Below, piece by piece: positions 1 to 5,266 of a stretch of 5,639 bases of DNA. Origin of the DNA: a bacterium. Lineage in GTDB: Bacteria; Patescibacteria; Microgenomatia; Levybacterales; UBA12049. Made by a program: the position numbers and the translations under genes. The notes under the pieces were generated by a model that did no database searches, was not told where the DNA came from, and worked only from the letters and a program-made list of their open reading frames with translations. Each line of letters opens with the position of its first letter. The stretch's first letter is position 1. The stretch is taken from positions 1-5,639 of the forward strand of contig JAKAEH010000073.1 in assembly GCA_021825955.1 (NCBI GenBank), read 5' to 3'.

Positions 1-63
1 CTGCTACGAATAGTAGGTAAGGCGAATGGTAAAAGTTGGAGGACTGATGCCGCACTCATCTAA
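1..63 (+). CDS. 3' end of an unidentified protein-coding gene (partial)
   Basis: Frame 1 is open from the left edge for 20 codons and ends in TAA at 61-63. The other two plus-strand frames hit stops within 18 bases. The visible C-terminus reads LLRIVGKANG followed by KSWRTDAALI. A strong hairpin-plus-U-tract terminator starts at base 62, so its first stem base overlaps the stop codon, as expected where a compact gene ends directly on its terminator. I do not recognise the protein from this tail. A 20-codon open stretch can occur by chance, and the segment also contains a small possible hairpin (CTGCTA, loop CGAA, TAGTAG), so the 3' end of a structured RNA cannot be excluded. Confidence 0.42.
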   Translation: MLRIVGKANGKSWRTDAALI

Positions 64-88
64 AAAACCACCCCAAAGGTGGTTTTTT
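62..88 (+). terminator. Rho-independent terminator, probably bidirectional
   Basis: A perfect 11-bp inverted repeat is present: AAAAAACCACC (62-72), loop CCAAA (73-77), GGTGGTTTTTT (78-88). The core CCACC/GGTGG pairing is followed by six T on the plus strand. The matching six A on the left arm become a U tract on the minus strand, so the element could stop transcription from both sides. It separates the gene tail at 1-63 from the operon starting at 181. Confidence 0.88.
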
Positions 89-143
89 GGTATTTGACTT
101 TGCCCAGTGTAAGACTGAGCTTTTCGAACGCATCGAATGTATT

Positions 144-181
144 TTGGTGGAAAAATAAATTTATTGCTATAATAAGCTAAA
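144..181 (+). promoter_or_regulatory. Extended -10 promoter of the glycosyltransferase operon; leaderless start
   Basis: TGCTATAAT at 165-173 is a perfect sigma-70-type extended -10 (TGN followed by TATAAT at 168-173). A partial -35, TTGGTG at 144-149, lies 18 bases upstream and matches the consensus in its first three bases. Normal spacing puts the transcription start at about 179-181, on or just before the ATG at 181, leaving no room for a Shine-Dalgarno sequence. An in-frame TAA at 178-180 immediately precedes the ATG, so no upstream start is possible. Confidence 0.8.
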
Positions 182-1341
182 TGAAGATAGCTTTATTCGC
201 AGACACTTATTATCCTGATTTAAACGGCGTTGTGATTTCGGTTGACAATATTGCCAGAGAACTTCGTGCAAAGGGACACAAAGTCTATATTTTTGCTCCT
301 AAAATAAAAGGCCCACATAAAGATTCTGACCTTGACTTGATAAGACTTCCTTCAATAAAAATTCTTTCAAAAGTTGAGCCGGAAATTCATTCTCCAATAC
401 CGTGGTTTAATAAAGAATTTAGAAGAATGTTTAAAGAGGATTACGATATAATTCATGCTCATGGTAATGGTCCATATTCCGCGCTTGGACTTATTGTTGC
501 AAGAGTAAAACACATTCCTTTTGTTATGACTTTTCATACAGTCCATTCGCTATATACGCATTATATTTTTGGCGGTAAACTTATTAAACCCGGGCACGTA
601 GAGCTGTTCTTAAAAATTTTCGCAAACCGTTGCGATTCTATTTTAACTGTTTCTCAAAAAATGAAAGATGAGTTGAGAAGATATGGTGTTAAAAAACATA
701 TTTACGTTACCCCTAACTTTCTGGATTTAAAAAGATTCAGAAGTCTAAAAAAAGGCTATTTGCATAAGAAACTAAATCTTCCTGAAGATATACAAATTAT
801 TATTACGGTAGGGCGCATAGGAAAAGAAAAAAATATTGATTTTCTTCTCAGGATGTTTGAAAAAGTTTATGCAGAGAATAAGAATGCTCATTTTGTAATT
901 ATCGGGCAGGGTCCGGAAAAAGAAAATCTTGAAAAATTAGCTGAAAAATTAGGTGTTTCGGACAGAGTGCATTTTACCGGCAAAATAAGCTACGAATTTA
1001 TGCCTCAGGCTTATCACGATAGTGATATTTTTGTTTTTGCATCTTTTACCGAAACTCAGGGGATTGTTGTCTTGGAAGCAGACGCAGCAGGGGTACCGTC
1101 CGTTTTAAATGATGATGCTGCTTTTAAGAATATGGTTTATGACGGAAAAAACGGTTTTTTGGTTTCGCTGGATGAGGATGAATTCGCCGAGAAAATTTTG
1201 AATTTGTTAAAAAATGTAAAATTAAGAAAAAAAATGTCCATTGAGGCCAGAAAGATTGCTTTTGAAGATTTCAATCCGGAAGTTTTAACAAACAATCTTT
1301 TAGAAATATACGAAAAGACGATTGACGAGGCCAGAAAATGA
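181..1341 (+). CDS. GT4-family glycosyltransferase (GT-B fold), diacylglycerol glycosyltransferase/PimA-like
   Basis: The 386-residue length is normal for a retaining GT4 enzyme that moves a sugar from a nucleotide donor to a membrane lipid or glycan acceptor at the inner face of the membrane. The N-terminal Rossmann domain opens with MKIALFADTYYP, then the acceptor-side glycine loop DLNGVV (13-18) and a KGHKVYIFAP strand (31-40). A TFHTVHSLYTHY segment (118-128) resembles the diacylglycerol 3-glucosyltransferase branch. The C-terminal domain has the donor-phosphate motif GRIGKEKN (211-218; R212 and K217), GQGPE (242-246) and the EX7E motif E291-E299, followed by DAAGVPSV. No transmembrane helix is visible, consistent with peripheral membrane attachment. 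The ATG at 181 is the first possible start, since TAA precedes it directly. The gene overlaps the next by four bases. Family assignment is secure; the acceptor is inferred and could instead be another lipid-linked glycan. Confidence 0.9.
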   Translation: MKIALFADTYYPDLNGVVISVDNIARELRAKGHKVYIFAPKIKGPHKDSDLDLIRLPSIKILSKVEPEIHSPIPWFNKEFRRMFKEDYDIIHAHGNGPYSALGLIVARVKHIPFVMTFHTVHSLYTHYIFGGKLIKPGHVELFLKIFANRCDSILTVSQKMKDELRRYGVKKHIYVTPNFLDLKRFRSLKKGYLHKKLNLPEDIQIIITVGRIGKEKNIDFLLRMFEKVYAENKNAHFVIIGQGPEKENLEKLAEKLGVSDRVHFTGKISYEFMPQAYHDSDIFVFASFTETQGIVVLEADAAGVPSVLNDDAAFKNMVYDGKNGFLVSLDEDEFAEKILNLLKNVKLRKKMSIEARKIAFEDFNPEVLTNNLLEIYEKTIDEARK

Positions 1342-1826
1342 GAAAAGCAGCAGTAAGAGCCATTACAGAGGAGCCGATTGATGAAATTTGGAAAGAAATA
1401 ATAGATGTTAAAAATTGGGACAAGCTCATAAAATTTGTAAAGAAAATTTACATAAGCGATCCGGTTAGAGAAGGCACATATTTTTATGATATTACGGCTA
1501 TTTTAGTTCTTCCGACTCCTATAAAACACAAGATTGTAAAGATAGAAAAATATAAAAAGTTTTGGATGGAAGCGTATCTTCCGCTTGGAAGCGGAAAAAT
1601 GTTTCAGACGATTGATATAAAAAATAAAAACGGGAAAAAAGAAGTTAAAATTGAAATTAAATTTTACATAAGTTTTTTTCTTTTTGACTGGATTTTTGGG
1701 CCAATTCTTGAAATAAGATTAAAGCAGATGATTGTGGAAACTTTAGAAAAGTTGGATAATAAAATAAGAGCAAAAAATCTTAAGAAAGGAATCAGCAGAA
1801 AATCAGAAATTATTTTAGATAGATGA
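1338..1826 (+). CDS. SRPBCC/START-like (polyketide cyclase-type) lipid-binding protein
   Basis: This 162-residue protein fits the SRPBCC superfamily, whose members use a helix-grip fold with a deep hydrophobic cavity to bind lipids or other apolar ligands. The N-terminus has the typical arrangement of a first strand, a short helix with PIDEIWKEIIDVKNW (13-27), then a run of alternating strands. There is a hydrophobic stretch FYISFFLFDWIFGPIL (109-124) and a closing amphipathic helix (about 125-145) that would cap the cavity. The last 17 residues are basic. There is no signal peptide, so it is probably cytoplasmic or membrane-associated. The ATG lies in an ATGA overlap with the upstream gene, with GAGG at 1327-1330 seven bases before it as ribosome binding site. 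Its position between two glycosyltransferases suggests that it presents or shields a lipid acceptor; that role is inference. The fold call is from pattern only. Confidence 0.65.
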   Translation: MRKAAVRAITEEPIDEIWKEIIDVKNWDKLIKFVKKIYISDPVREGTYFYDITAILVLPTPIKHKIVKIEKYKKFWMEAYLPLGSGKMFQTIDIKNKNGKKEVKIEIKFYISFFLFDWIFGPILEIRLKQMIVETLEKLDNKIRAKNLKKGISRKSEIILDR

Positions 1827-2539
1827 ATAATAGACCTTTGATTTCAGTCGTGGTTGCTGCTTATAACGAGGAGGAGTATCTTCCAAGATGTCTGACCGCC
1901 GTTACCTCGCAAAATTTTCCCAAAGAAGAATATGAGATTGTTGTGGTTGATAATAATTCTACCGACAAAACTGCGGAAATTGCCAAAAGCTTTGGTGCCC
2001 GAGTCATAAGGGAAGAGAAGCAGGGTAATACCTATGCCATAAGTAGGGGCATGAACGAGGCAAAAGGGGAGATTATTGCCAATACAGATGCCGATACAGT
2101 CGTAGCGCCGGACTGGCTTAACAGAATAAAAGAAATTTTTAACGATCCAAAGGTTGTGGCAGCAACAGGAACGGCTAATATGGATACGGGGAATAGGTTT
2201 TTTAACTGGTTGTCAGGAGATTTCTACGAAGGGTTCTTAAAATTTAATTTTCTTTTGGGAAAAACCCATATTACCGGATTTAATATGGTTGTAAGAAAAA
2301 GCGCTTTTGAAAAAATTGGGGGCATAAACGAAAAGTTTACTATGAGTAGCGATGTTGATTTAGGTTTGAGGATGGGGAAAGTGGGCAAAGTTGTTCTTTC
2401 TTCTAAGCTTAAAGCGACAACCTCTGTGCGCAGATGGGAGAGTAGTCCTCTTAGTACGCTTTTTGCCTACTTTAAAAGCTACATTTATGTTGTCTGGTTA
2501 AGAAAACCCCCGCCTGTTAAGCAAAACGTTGTGAGATAG
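1823..2539 (+). CDS. GT2-family glycosyltransferase (GT-A fold)
   Basis: This is an inverting GT2 enzyme of 238 residues, the length of a catalytic domain without added membrane helices. Visible motifs are ISVVVAAYNEEEYL (7-20), the uridine-contacting VVDNNSTDKT (41-50), the metal-binding DXD as NTDADT (D89, A90, D91), and the acceptor-side SSDVDLGLRM (175-184), in which D177 would be the catalytic base. VRRWESS (202-208) matches the RW element seen in many processive and membrane-linked GT2 proteins. The C-terminal stretch FAYFKSYIYVVWL (214-226) is hydrophobic and aromatic and may lie on the membrane. The ATG is in a second ATGA overlap with the upstream SRPBCC gene and has no clear Shine-Dalgarno sequence, so translational coupling is likely. 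The acceptor and sugar cannot be read from sequence. Confidence 0.9.
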   Translation: MNNRPLISVVVAAYNEEEYLPRCLTAVTSQNFPKEEYEIVVVDNNSTDKTAEIAKSFGARVIREEKQGNTYAISRGMNEAKGEIIANTDADTVVAPDWLNRIKEIFNDPKVVAATGTANMDTGNRFFNWLSGDFYEGFLKFNFLLGKTHITGFNMVVRKSAFEKIGGINEKFTMSSDVDLGLRMGKVGKVVLSSKLKATTSVRRWESSPLSTLFAYFKSYIYVVWLRKPPPVKQNVVR

Positions 2540-2540
2540 C

Positions 2541-2577
2541 TTTTAATAACCTTATAATTTTGCTATACTTAGCCTGC
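2541..2577 (+). promoter_or_regulatory. Extended -10 promoter of the tRNA pair
   Basis: TGCTATACT at 2561-2569 is an extended -10 (TGN plus TATACT at 2564-2569). A weak -35, TTTTAA at 2541-2546, lies 17 bases upstream, starting two bases after the GT2 stop codon. The expected start at about 2576-2577 falls immediately before the mature tRNA-Cys 5' end at 2578, leaving almost no 5' leader. The element resembles the promoter at 165-173: both read TTGCTATA(A/C)T followed closely by AGC. Confidence 0.68.
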
Positions 2578-2650
2578 GGCGCGGTGGTGAAGCGGCTAAC
2601 ACAGCTGTTTGCAGAACAGTCATTCAGGGGTTCGAGTCCCCTTCGCGCCT
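2578..2650 (+). tRNA. tRNA-Cys (GCA)
   Basis: A full cloverleaf can be drawn. The acceptor stem is GGCGCGG (2578-2584) with TCGCGCC (2643-2649), with one G-U pair at the base. The D stem GTG/CAC encloses a loop with the conserved GG. The anticodon stem is GCTGT (2604-2608) with ACAGT (2616-2620), and the loop TTGCAGA (2609-2615) holds anticodon GCA at 2611-2613. The T arm is AGGGG, loop TTCGAGT, CCCCT (2626-2642). The discriminator is T2650, the U73 identity base of tRNA-Cys. The bases after it are CCG, so the 3' CCA is not encoded and must be added by a CCA-adding enzyme. Confidence 0.97.
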
Positions 2651-2663
2651 CCGAAAAACACTT

Positions 2664-2735
2664 GGGTGGCTAGTTCATCGGTAGAACGCTTCTCTGATAA
2701 AGAAGAGGTGGATGGTTCGACTCCATCGTCACCCA
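2664..2735 (+). tRNA. tRNA-Ile (GAT)
   Basis: The acceptor stem is GGGTGGC (2664-2670) with GTCACCC (2728-2734), with one G-U pair. The D arm is GTTC, loop ATCGGTA, GAAC (2673-2687). The anticodon stem is CTTCT (2689-2693) with AGAAG (2701-2705), and the loop CTGATAA gives anticodon GAT at 2696-2698. The T arm is GATGG, loop TTCGACT, CCATC (2711-2727). The discriminator is A2735, followed by CAA, so CCA is not encoded. It sits 13 bases after tRNA-Cys with no promoter of its own and is almost certainly co-transcribed with it. Confidence 0.97.
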
Positions 2736-2840
2736 CAAGCTTATCAACTTCTAAAGAACCTCTTTTAAGCCCTATAGATTTTGCATCTGGAAATTGATAC
2801 CCGTTTCGTTGTATCTTAATAGTAGGGGTAGATTGAATTT

Positions 2841-3725
2841 ATGCTAGTAATTCCATATAAGAAAACAATTACGGGAATAGGGCTTTTTATGTTTCTGGTT
2901 TTACTTGTTCCGTTAACAGTTTTTCTTGTAAGACAACAGCAAACAACAGGAAGTAGCGCCGCGGAAATACCGATTGCTACTTATAACGGAGTATCGATAT
3001 TTAAGTCAGATTTAAGTAATCTAGCCGCAGAATCTTACTCTAAGAGTCCGGAAAATCTAGATGCAGCACAGTTGAAAAGTCTTTTAAATACATATGTCGA
3101 ACAAAAAATTTTAGATTCACAAAATTTAGGTGATATTTCAAAAGAATTGGCTACTGCTCAAAGCCAGGGTTTTACAGGCAGCAGTGCTAAATACGAAGCT
3201 TTAAAACAGAAATTGATAGAGACGCGTTTCAAAAGTTGGGAATTGTATTCCATTGATTTCTGGCTGCCTCAGCAAGATGATTTAAGTAAGGCGGACTCTA
3301 AAAGACAGCAAGAATCTGCCGATGTAAAGGGAGCTTTGGACTTTGCTAAGGCACAAATGGAAAAAGGAGTTTCTGTTTACGATATAGCCGGGCAAATTAA
3401 ACAAAAATTCCCCTCGATTTATAACATATTAGGGGTAAACTCTTATCAGTTTAAAGATTCTTCAGATCCGAGCGCTTGGGATACTCCTACGACTTATTAC
3501 TACGCTAAAGACAATAAAGATACCACATTTTACAAGACGTTATACGGCATGAATGAGCAAAGTCCTGTTACGGAAATATTAAGTGAAGCAAATATGGGAG
3601 GGAGTGTAATAAAGATTGTAAAAGTTAATAATCCTGACGGAATAACCGATAATTATGAGGATTGGCTTTCTAGTCAAGAATCCAGCTTTGTAATTACAGA
3701 CAGTGCATTAAAAAGTGCAAATTAA
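2841..3725 (+). CDS. Membrane-anchored SurA/PrsA-like protein with a degenerate parvulin-like region
   Basis: The 294-residue protein starts with a short basic segment and one membrane helix (about 11-30), followed by LVRQQQTTGSSAA (29-41), so the rest should face outside. Residues 46-95 (IATYNGVSIFKSDL, then LLNTYVEQKILDSQ) match the pattern of the SurA N-terminal chaperone domain found in extracytoplasmic foldases. Residues about 137-265 have the spacing of a parvulin domain: ALDFAKAQMEKGVSVYDIA (165-183) resembles its helix, and FYKTLYGMNEQSPVTEIL (230-247) with GGSVIKIVKV (253-262) resembles its last strands. The histidines usual in an active parvulin are absent at both ends, so it may be a chaperone without isomerase activity. 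The first in-frame start is the ATG at 2841, since TAG precedes it at 2829-2831. AGGGG at 2824-2828 is a slightly distant ribosome binding site. It is followed eight bases later by a secreted Cys-rich protein, a likely client. The family call is moderate. Confidence 0.62.
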   Translation: MLVIPYKKTITGIGLFMFLVLLVPLTVFLVRQQQTTGSSAAEIPIATYNGVSIFKSDLSNLAAESYSKSPENLDAAQLKSLLNTYVEQKILDSQNLGDISKELATAQSQGFTGSSAKYEALKQKLIETRFKSWELYSIDFWLPQQDDLSKADSKRQQESADVKGALDFAKAQMEKGVSVYDIAGQIKQKFPSIYNILGVNSYQFKDSSDPSAWDTPTTYYYAKDNKDTTFYKTLYGMNEQSPVTEILSEANMGGSVIKIVKVNNPDGITDNYEDWLSSQESSFVITDSALKSAN

Positions 3726-3733
3726 GTAATAGA

Positions 3734-4429
3734 ATGAAAAAATTATTCAGTAAAATTATTTTAAGCTTATTCTTCCTTATACTTCTTACCTTAAGTAAAA
3801 CAGAGGCTAATGCTGCTTATAATTCTTATTGTCCTACAAATGGTTATATTTATACGCATTTTTGCTTACAGATGAGCGTTACTGCAACAACCGTAAATCT
3901 TCCGGCCGGCAAAAATTTATATATCGGCTGCGAAGGCGACGGCGGGAACAATTATGTTATAAATAAATCGTGGGATAGTAGCAAAAAAGTATGCGTTGGT
4001 CAGTATTGTAATGGGACTTATGGCGGAACTAAAGGCACGAATTGGTGCGAGGGGGAAATACATTCTATTATTAGTAATAATGGAGCAGCTACTCAAACCG
4101 GATCATATAAACTAACTCACTGTTCCTGTCCTGGAGGTACTGCAACTGATGGTGACGGTTGTCTAAAACTTGCTATTTCAAGTACTACTCCCTCTATGTC
4201 TAATGCCTGCTATGTTCCAAGACCAAATTTTACCGGTATGACGCCGCAGGATTTAAAATGTACCGTCATTCCACCCGCAGGCCAATGTGGAATTAATGGG
4301 ACTACAATTTACCCTTCGGTAAAAATTGTCTGTCCAACGCCTACGCCTACGCCAACCGTCACGCCAGCATGTAATGTAGGTCCGGTAATAAACGTTAAGG
4401 TTAATTGTCCAGCTTGTAGTGGTCAATAA
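3734..4429 (+). CDS. Secreted cysteine-rich protein with short Thr-Pro linker
   Basis: I do not recognise a family for this 231-residue protein. A classical Sec signal peptide is clear: MKKLFSK, a hydrophobic core (about 8-20) and an AxA site at A25-N26-A27, giving cleavage after 27. There is no lipobox. The mature part has 16 cysteines (33, 44, 66, 87, 92, 105, 130, 132, 143, 159, 176, 185, 200, 213, 225, 228), an even number that fits extensive disulfide bonding outside the cell. It is rich in Gly, Asn, Thr and Tyr. A linker [11 protein letters not shown] (201-211) separates the main body from a short tail with NCPACSGQ (224-231), which carries a CxxC. There is no C-terminal membrane helix, so it is released or held non-covalently. 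It starts eight bases after the foldase-like gene and ends two bases before the next ATG, so the three form one operon. No clear Shine-Dalgarno is seen. Confidence 0.8.
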   Translation: MKKLFSKIILSLFFLILLTLSKTEANAAYNSYCPTNGYIYTHFCLQMSVTATTVNLPAGKNLYIGCEGDGGNNYVINKSWDSSKKVCVGQYCNGTYGGTKGTNWCEGEIHSIISNNGAATQTGSYKLTHCSCPGGTATDGDGCLKLAISSTTPSMSNACYVPRPNFTGMTPQDLKCTVIPPAGQCGINGTTIYPSVKIVCPTPTPTPTVTPACNVGPVINVKVNCPACSGQ

Positions 4430-4431
4430 GC

Positions 4432-5208
4432 ATGAAAAATAAAAAAACTAAACTTCTGATATTAGGAATTCTTTTGATAACTGTAATCGCTTTGCCGATT
4501 ACAATTTATCTTGTTCAACAACAACAAACGATTAAACAAAGAGCAGCTGGCCCATCTTGTACAGTTCCGTACACAAGTACTTGCTCTTGGGATCCCGTAA
4601 CTGTTTATACAGGGAATAGCATCTCTTATCATTATAAAATTACTGATCAAACAGGCGTGGTTGTATTGGAAGGGAATACGACTGCTACTTCGGTTAATTT
4701 TCCAATTTCCATGGGTGTTCAATATCACTGTTCAGTTTACGCCACGAACGGAGTTTGTAATGGTTTGGCAGGGAGCGCAGATAGTACTTGTAATTTAGCG
4801 CCAACAGCAACTCCAACGCCAACTCCAACTGCAACACCAACCTTAACTCCAACGCCAGTCCTGACGCCTACACCCTCGTCTACACCGACGCCGACCCTAA
4901 CTCCTGCGCCAACGGATACTCCCACTCCAACCGTAACCCCAACGGATACACCGACGCCGACCCTAACTCCTGCTCCGACTCCAACGCCAACTATAACTCC
5001 TGTGCCAACGAATGCACCAACACCGACCCCAACAGTCGTAATAGTTCAGGTAACTCCAACTCCTACGCCTACCCAAATCGCGCTGGGCCCGACGTCAACG
5101 CCTGCTCCCAGCCTTGCGCCTACAGGGCCTGGTTCTACTCTTGTAAAAGTAGGAGGAATTGGGTTACTGCTTGCAATCGTGGGAGGTATTCTTTTGTTCG
5201 CTTTGTAA
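4432..5208 (+). CDS. Cell-surface protein: N-terminal anchor, Fn3/Ig-like head, Thr-Pro stalk, C-terminal membrane segment
   Basis: The 258 residues divide into clear parts. Residues 1-28 are a basic start and hydrophobic helix, then [11 protein letters not shown] (29-39), closely matching the anchor of the foldase-like protein upstream. Residues 41-121 form a small beta domain with five cysteines; W53, YHYKI (66-70) and [10 protein letters not shown] (98-107) follow an Fn3/Ig-like pattern. Residues 124-206 are about three quarters Thr or Pro, an extended stalk that is a plausible target for O-glycosylation. A second Thr-Pro stretch (208-226) leads to LAPTGPG (228-234) and a hydrophobic C-terminal segment (about 240-258) with no basic tail. 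The likely role is a surface adhesin or sheath/S-layer-associated protein displaying its head away from the cell; this is inference. Only two bases separate it from the upstream gene, and it is the last gene before a convergent neighbour. Confidence 0.85.
   Translation: MKNKKTKLLILGILLITVIALPITIYLVQQQQTIKQRAAGPSCTVPYTSTCSWDPVTVYTGNSISYHYKITDQTGVVVLEGNTTATSVNFPISMGVQYHCSVYATNGVCNGLAGSADSTCNLAPTATPTPTPTATPTLTPTPVLTPTPSSTPTPTLTPAPTDTPTPTVTPTDTPTPTLTPAPTPTPTITPVPTNAPTPTPTVVIVQVTPTPTPTQIALGPTSTPAPSLAPTGPGSTLVKVGGIGLLLAIVGGILLFAL
4881..4907 (+). repeat. 27-bp direct repeat, copy 1
   Basis: Bases 4881-4907 (TACACCGACGCC through CTAACTCCTGC) are identical to 4947-4973. The 66-base offset equals 22 codons and keeps frame, giving the repeated peptide [10 protein letters not shown] at residues 151-160 and 173-182. 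Confidence 0.92.
4947..4973 (+). repeat. 27-bp direct repeat, copy 2
   Basis: This is the exact second copy of the unit at 4881-4907. With all the codon mixing elsewhere in the stalk, the perfect identity suggests a recent in-frame duplication of 66 bases rather than shared composition. Confidence 0.92.
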
Positions 5209-5266
5209 GTATGGAATCCGGTTCTGTGGAAAAATTTATAGCAGTAATGGCTCAAAACGTGCGTTC

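Larger units (their letters stand above)
4801..5036 (+). repeat. Thr-Pro codon repeat region inside the surface protein
   Basis: About 80 codons encode mainly alternating Thr and Pro in degenerate units such as [10 protein letters not shown] and [10 protein letters not shown]. All four Pro codons (CCA, CCT, CCG, CCC) and several Thr codons are mixed, so the protein repeat is much more regular than the DNA repeat. Two longer exact DNA repeats remain within it: a 27-base unit and ACGGATAC-containing 11-mers at 4909-4919 and 4939-4949. Confidence 0.9.

Noticed and set aside
1..60. 5S rRNA, RNase P RNA or SRP RNA 3' end before the terminator
   Set aside because: I could not match conserved core motifs of any of these. 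A resemblance of CGAATAGTAGG to the 5S loop E region does not extend to the flanking helices. An open frame ending at the terminator is the simpler reading, though not certain.
2748..2769. Possible terminator after the tRNA pair (AAAGA, loop ACC, TCTTT with CTT/AAG flanks)
   Set aside because: The stem is A/U-rich, interrupted by a mismatch loop, and not followed by a T tract. Read-through into the gene at 2841 is at least as likely.
2609..2797. A 62-codon plus-strand open frame across the tRNA region
   Set aside because: It runs through most of tRNA-Cys and all of tRNA-Ile. Peptide pieces such as SGVRVPFAPP and VDGSTPSSPT are the well-known false translations of T arms.
2794..2834. Possible promoter for the foldase-like gene (TTGATA at 2794-2799 with TATCTT at 2812 or TTAATA at 2816)
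   Set aside because: The spacer is 12 bases for the better -10, or the -10 is poor at 16 bases. Neither matches the clear extended -10 form used twice elsewhere in the window.
4462..4728. An 88-codon minus-strand open frame opposite the head of the surface protein
   Set aside because: It lies entirely within a convincing plus-strand gene, has no promoter or family pattern, and its composition is that of an antisense shadow.
4737..4925. A minus-strand open frame encoding Gly-Val repeats
   Set aside because: It is the antisense reading of the Thr-Pro codon repeat (TGG/GTT-type complements), so the regularity comes from the real gene.
4801..5036. Possible CRISPR array in the repetitive stretch
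   Set aside because: There are no evenly spaced repeats with unique spacers. The periodicity is that of Thr-Pro codons in an open reading frame.
5046..5255. A 69-codon minus-strand open frame at the end of the surface protein
   Set aside because: It covers the Thr-Pro and membrane-segment codons in antisense and shows the same Gly-Val bias. The real minus-strand gene here is in another frame and ends at 5267.
5209..5266. Terminator between the convergent genes
   Set aside because: No stem longer than about three or four pairs and no T tract was found on either strand in this gap.
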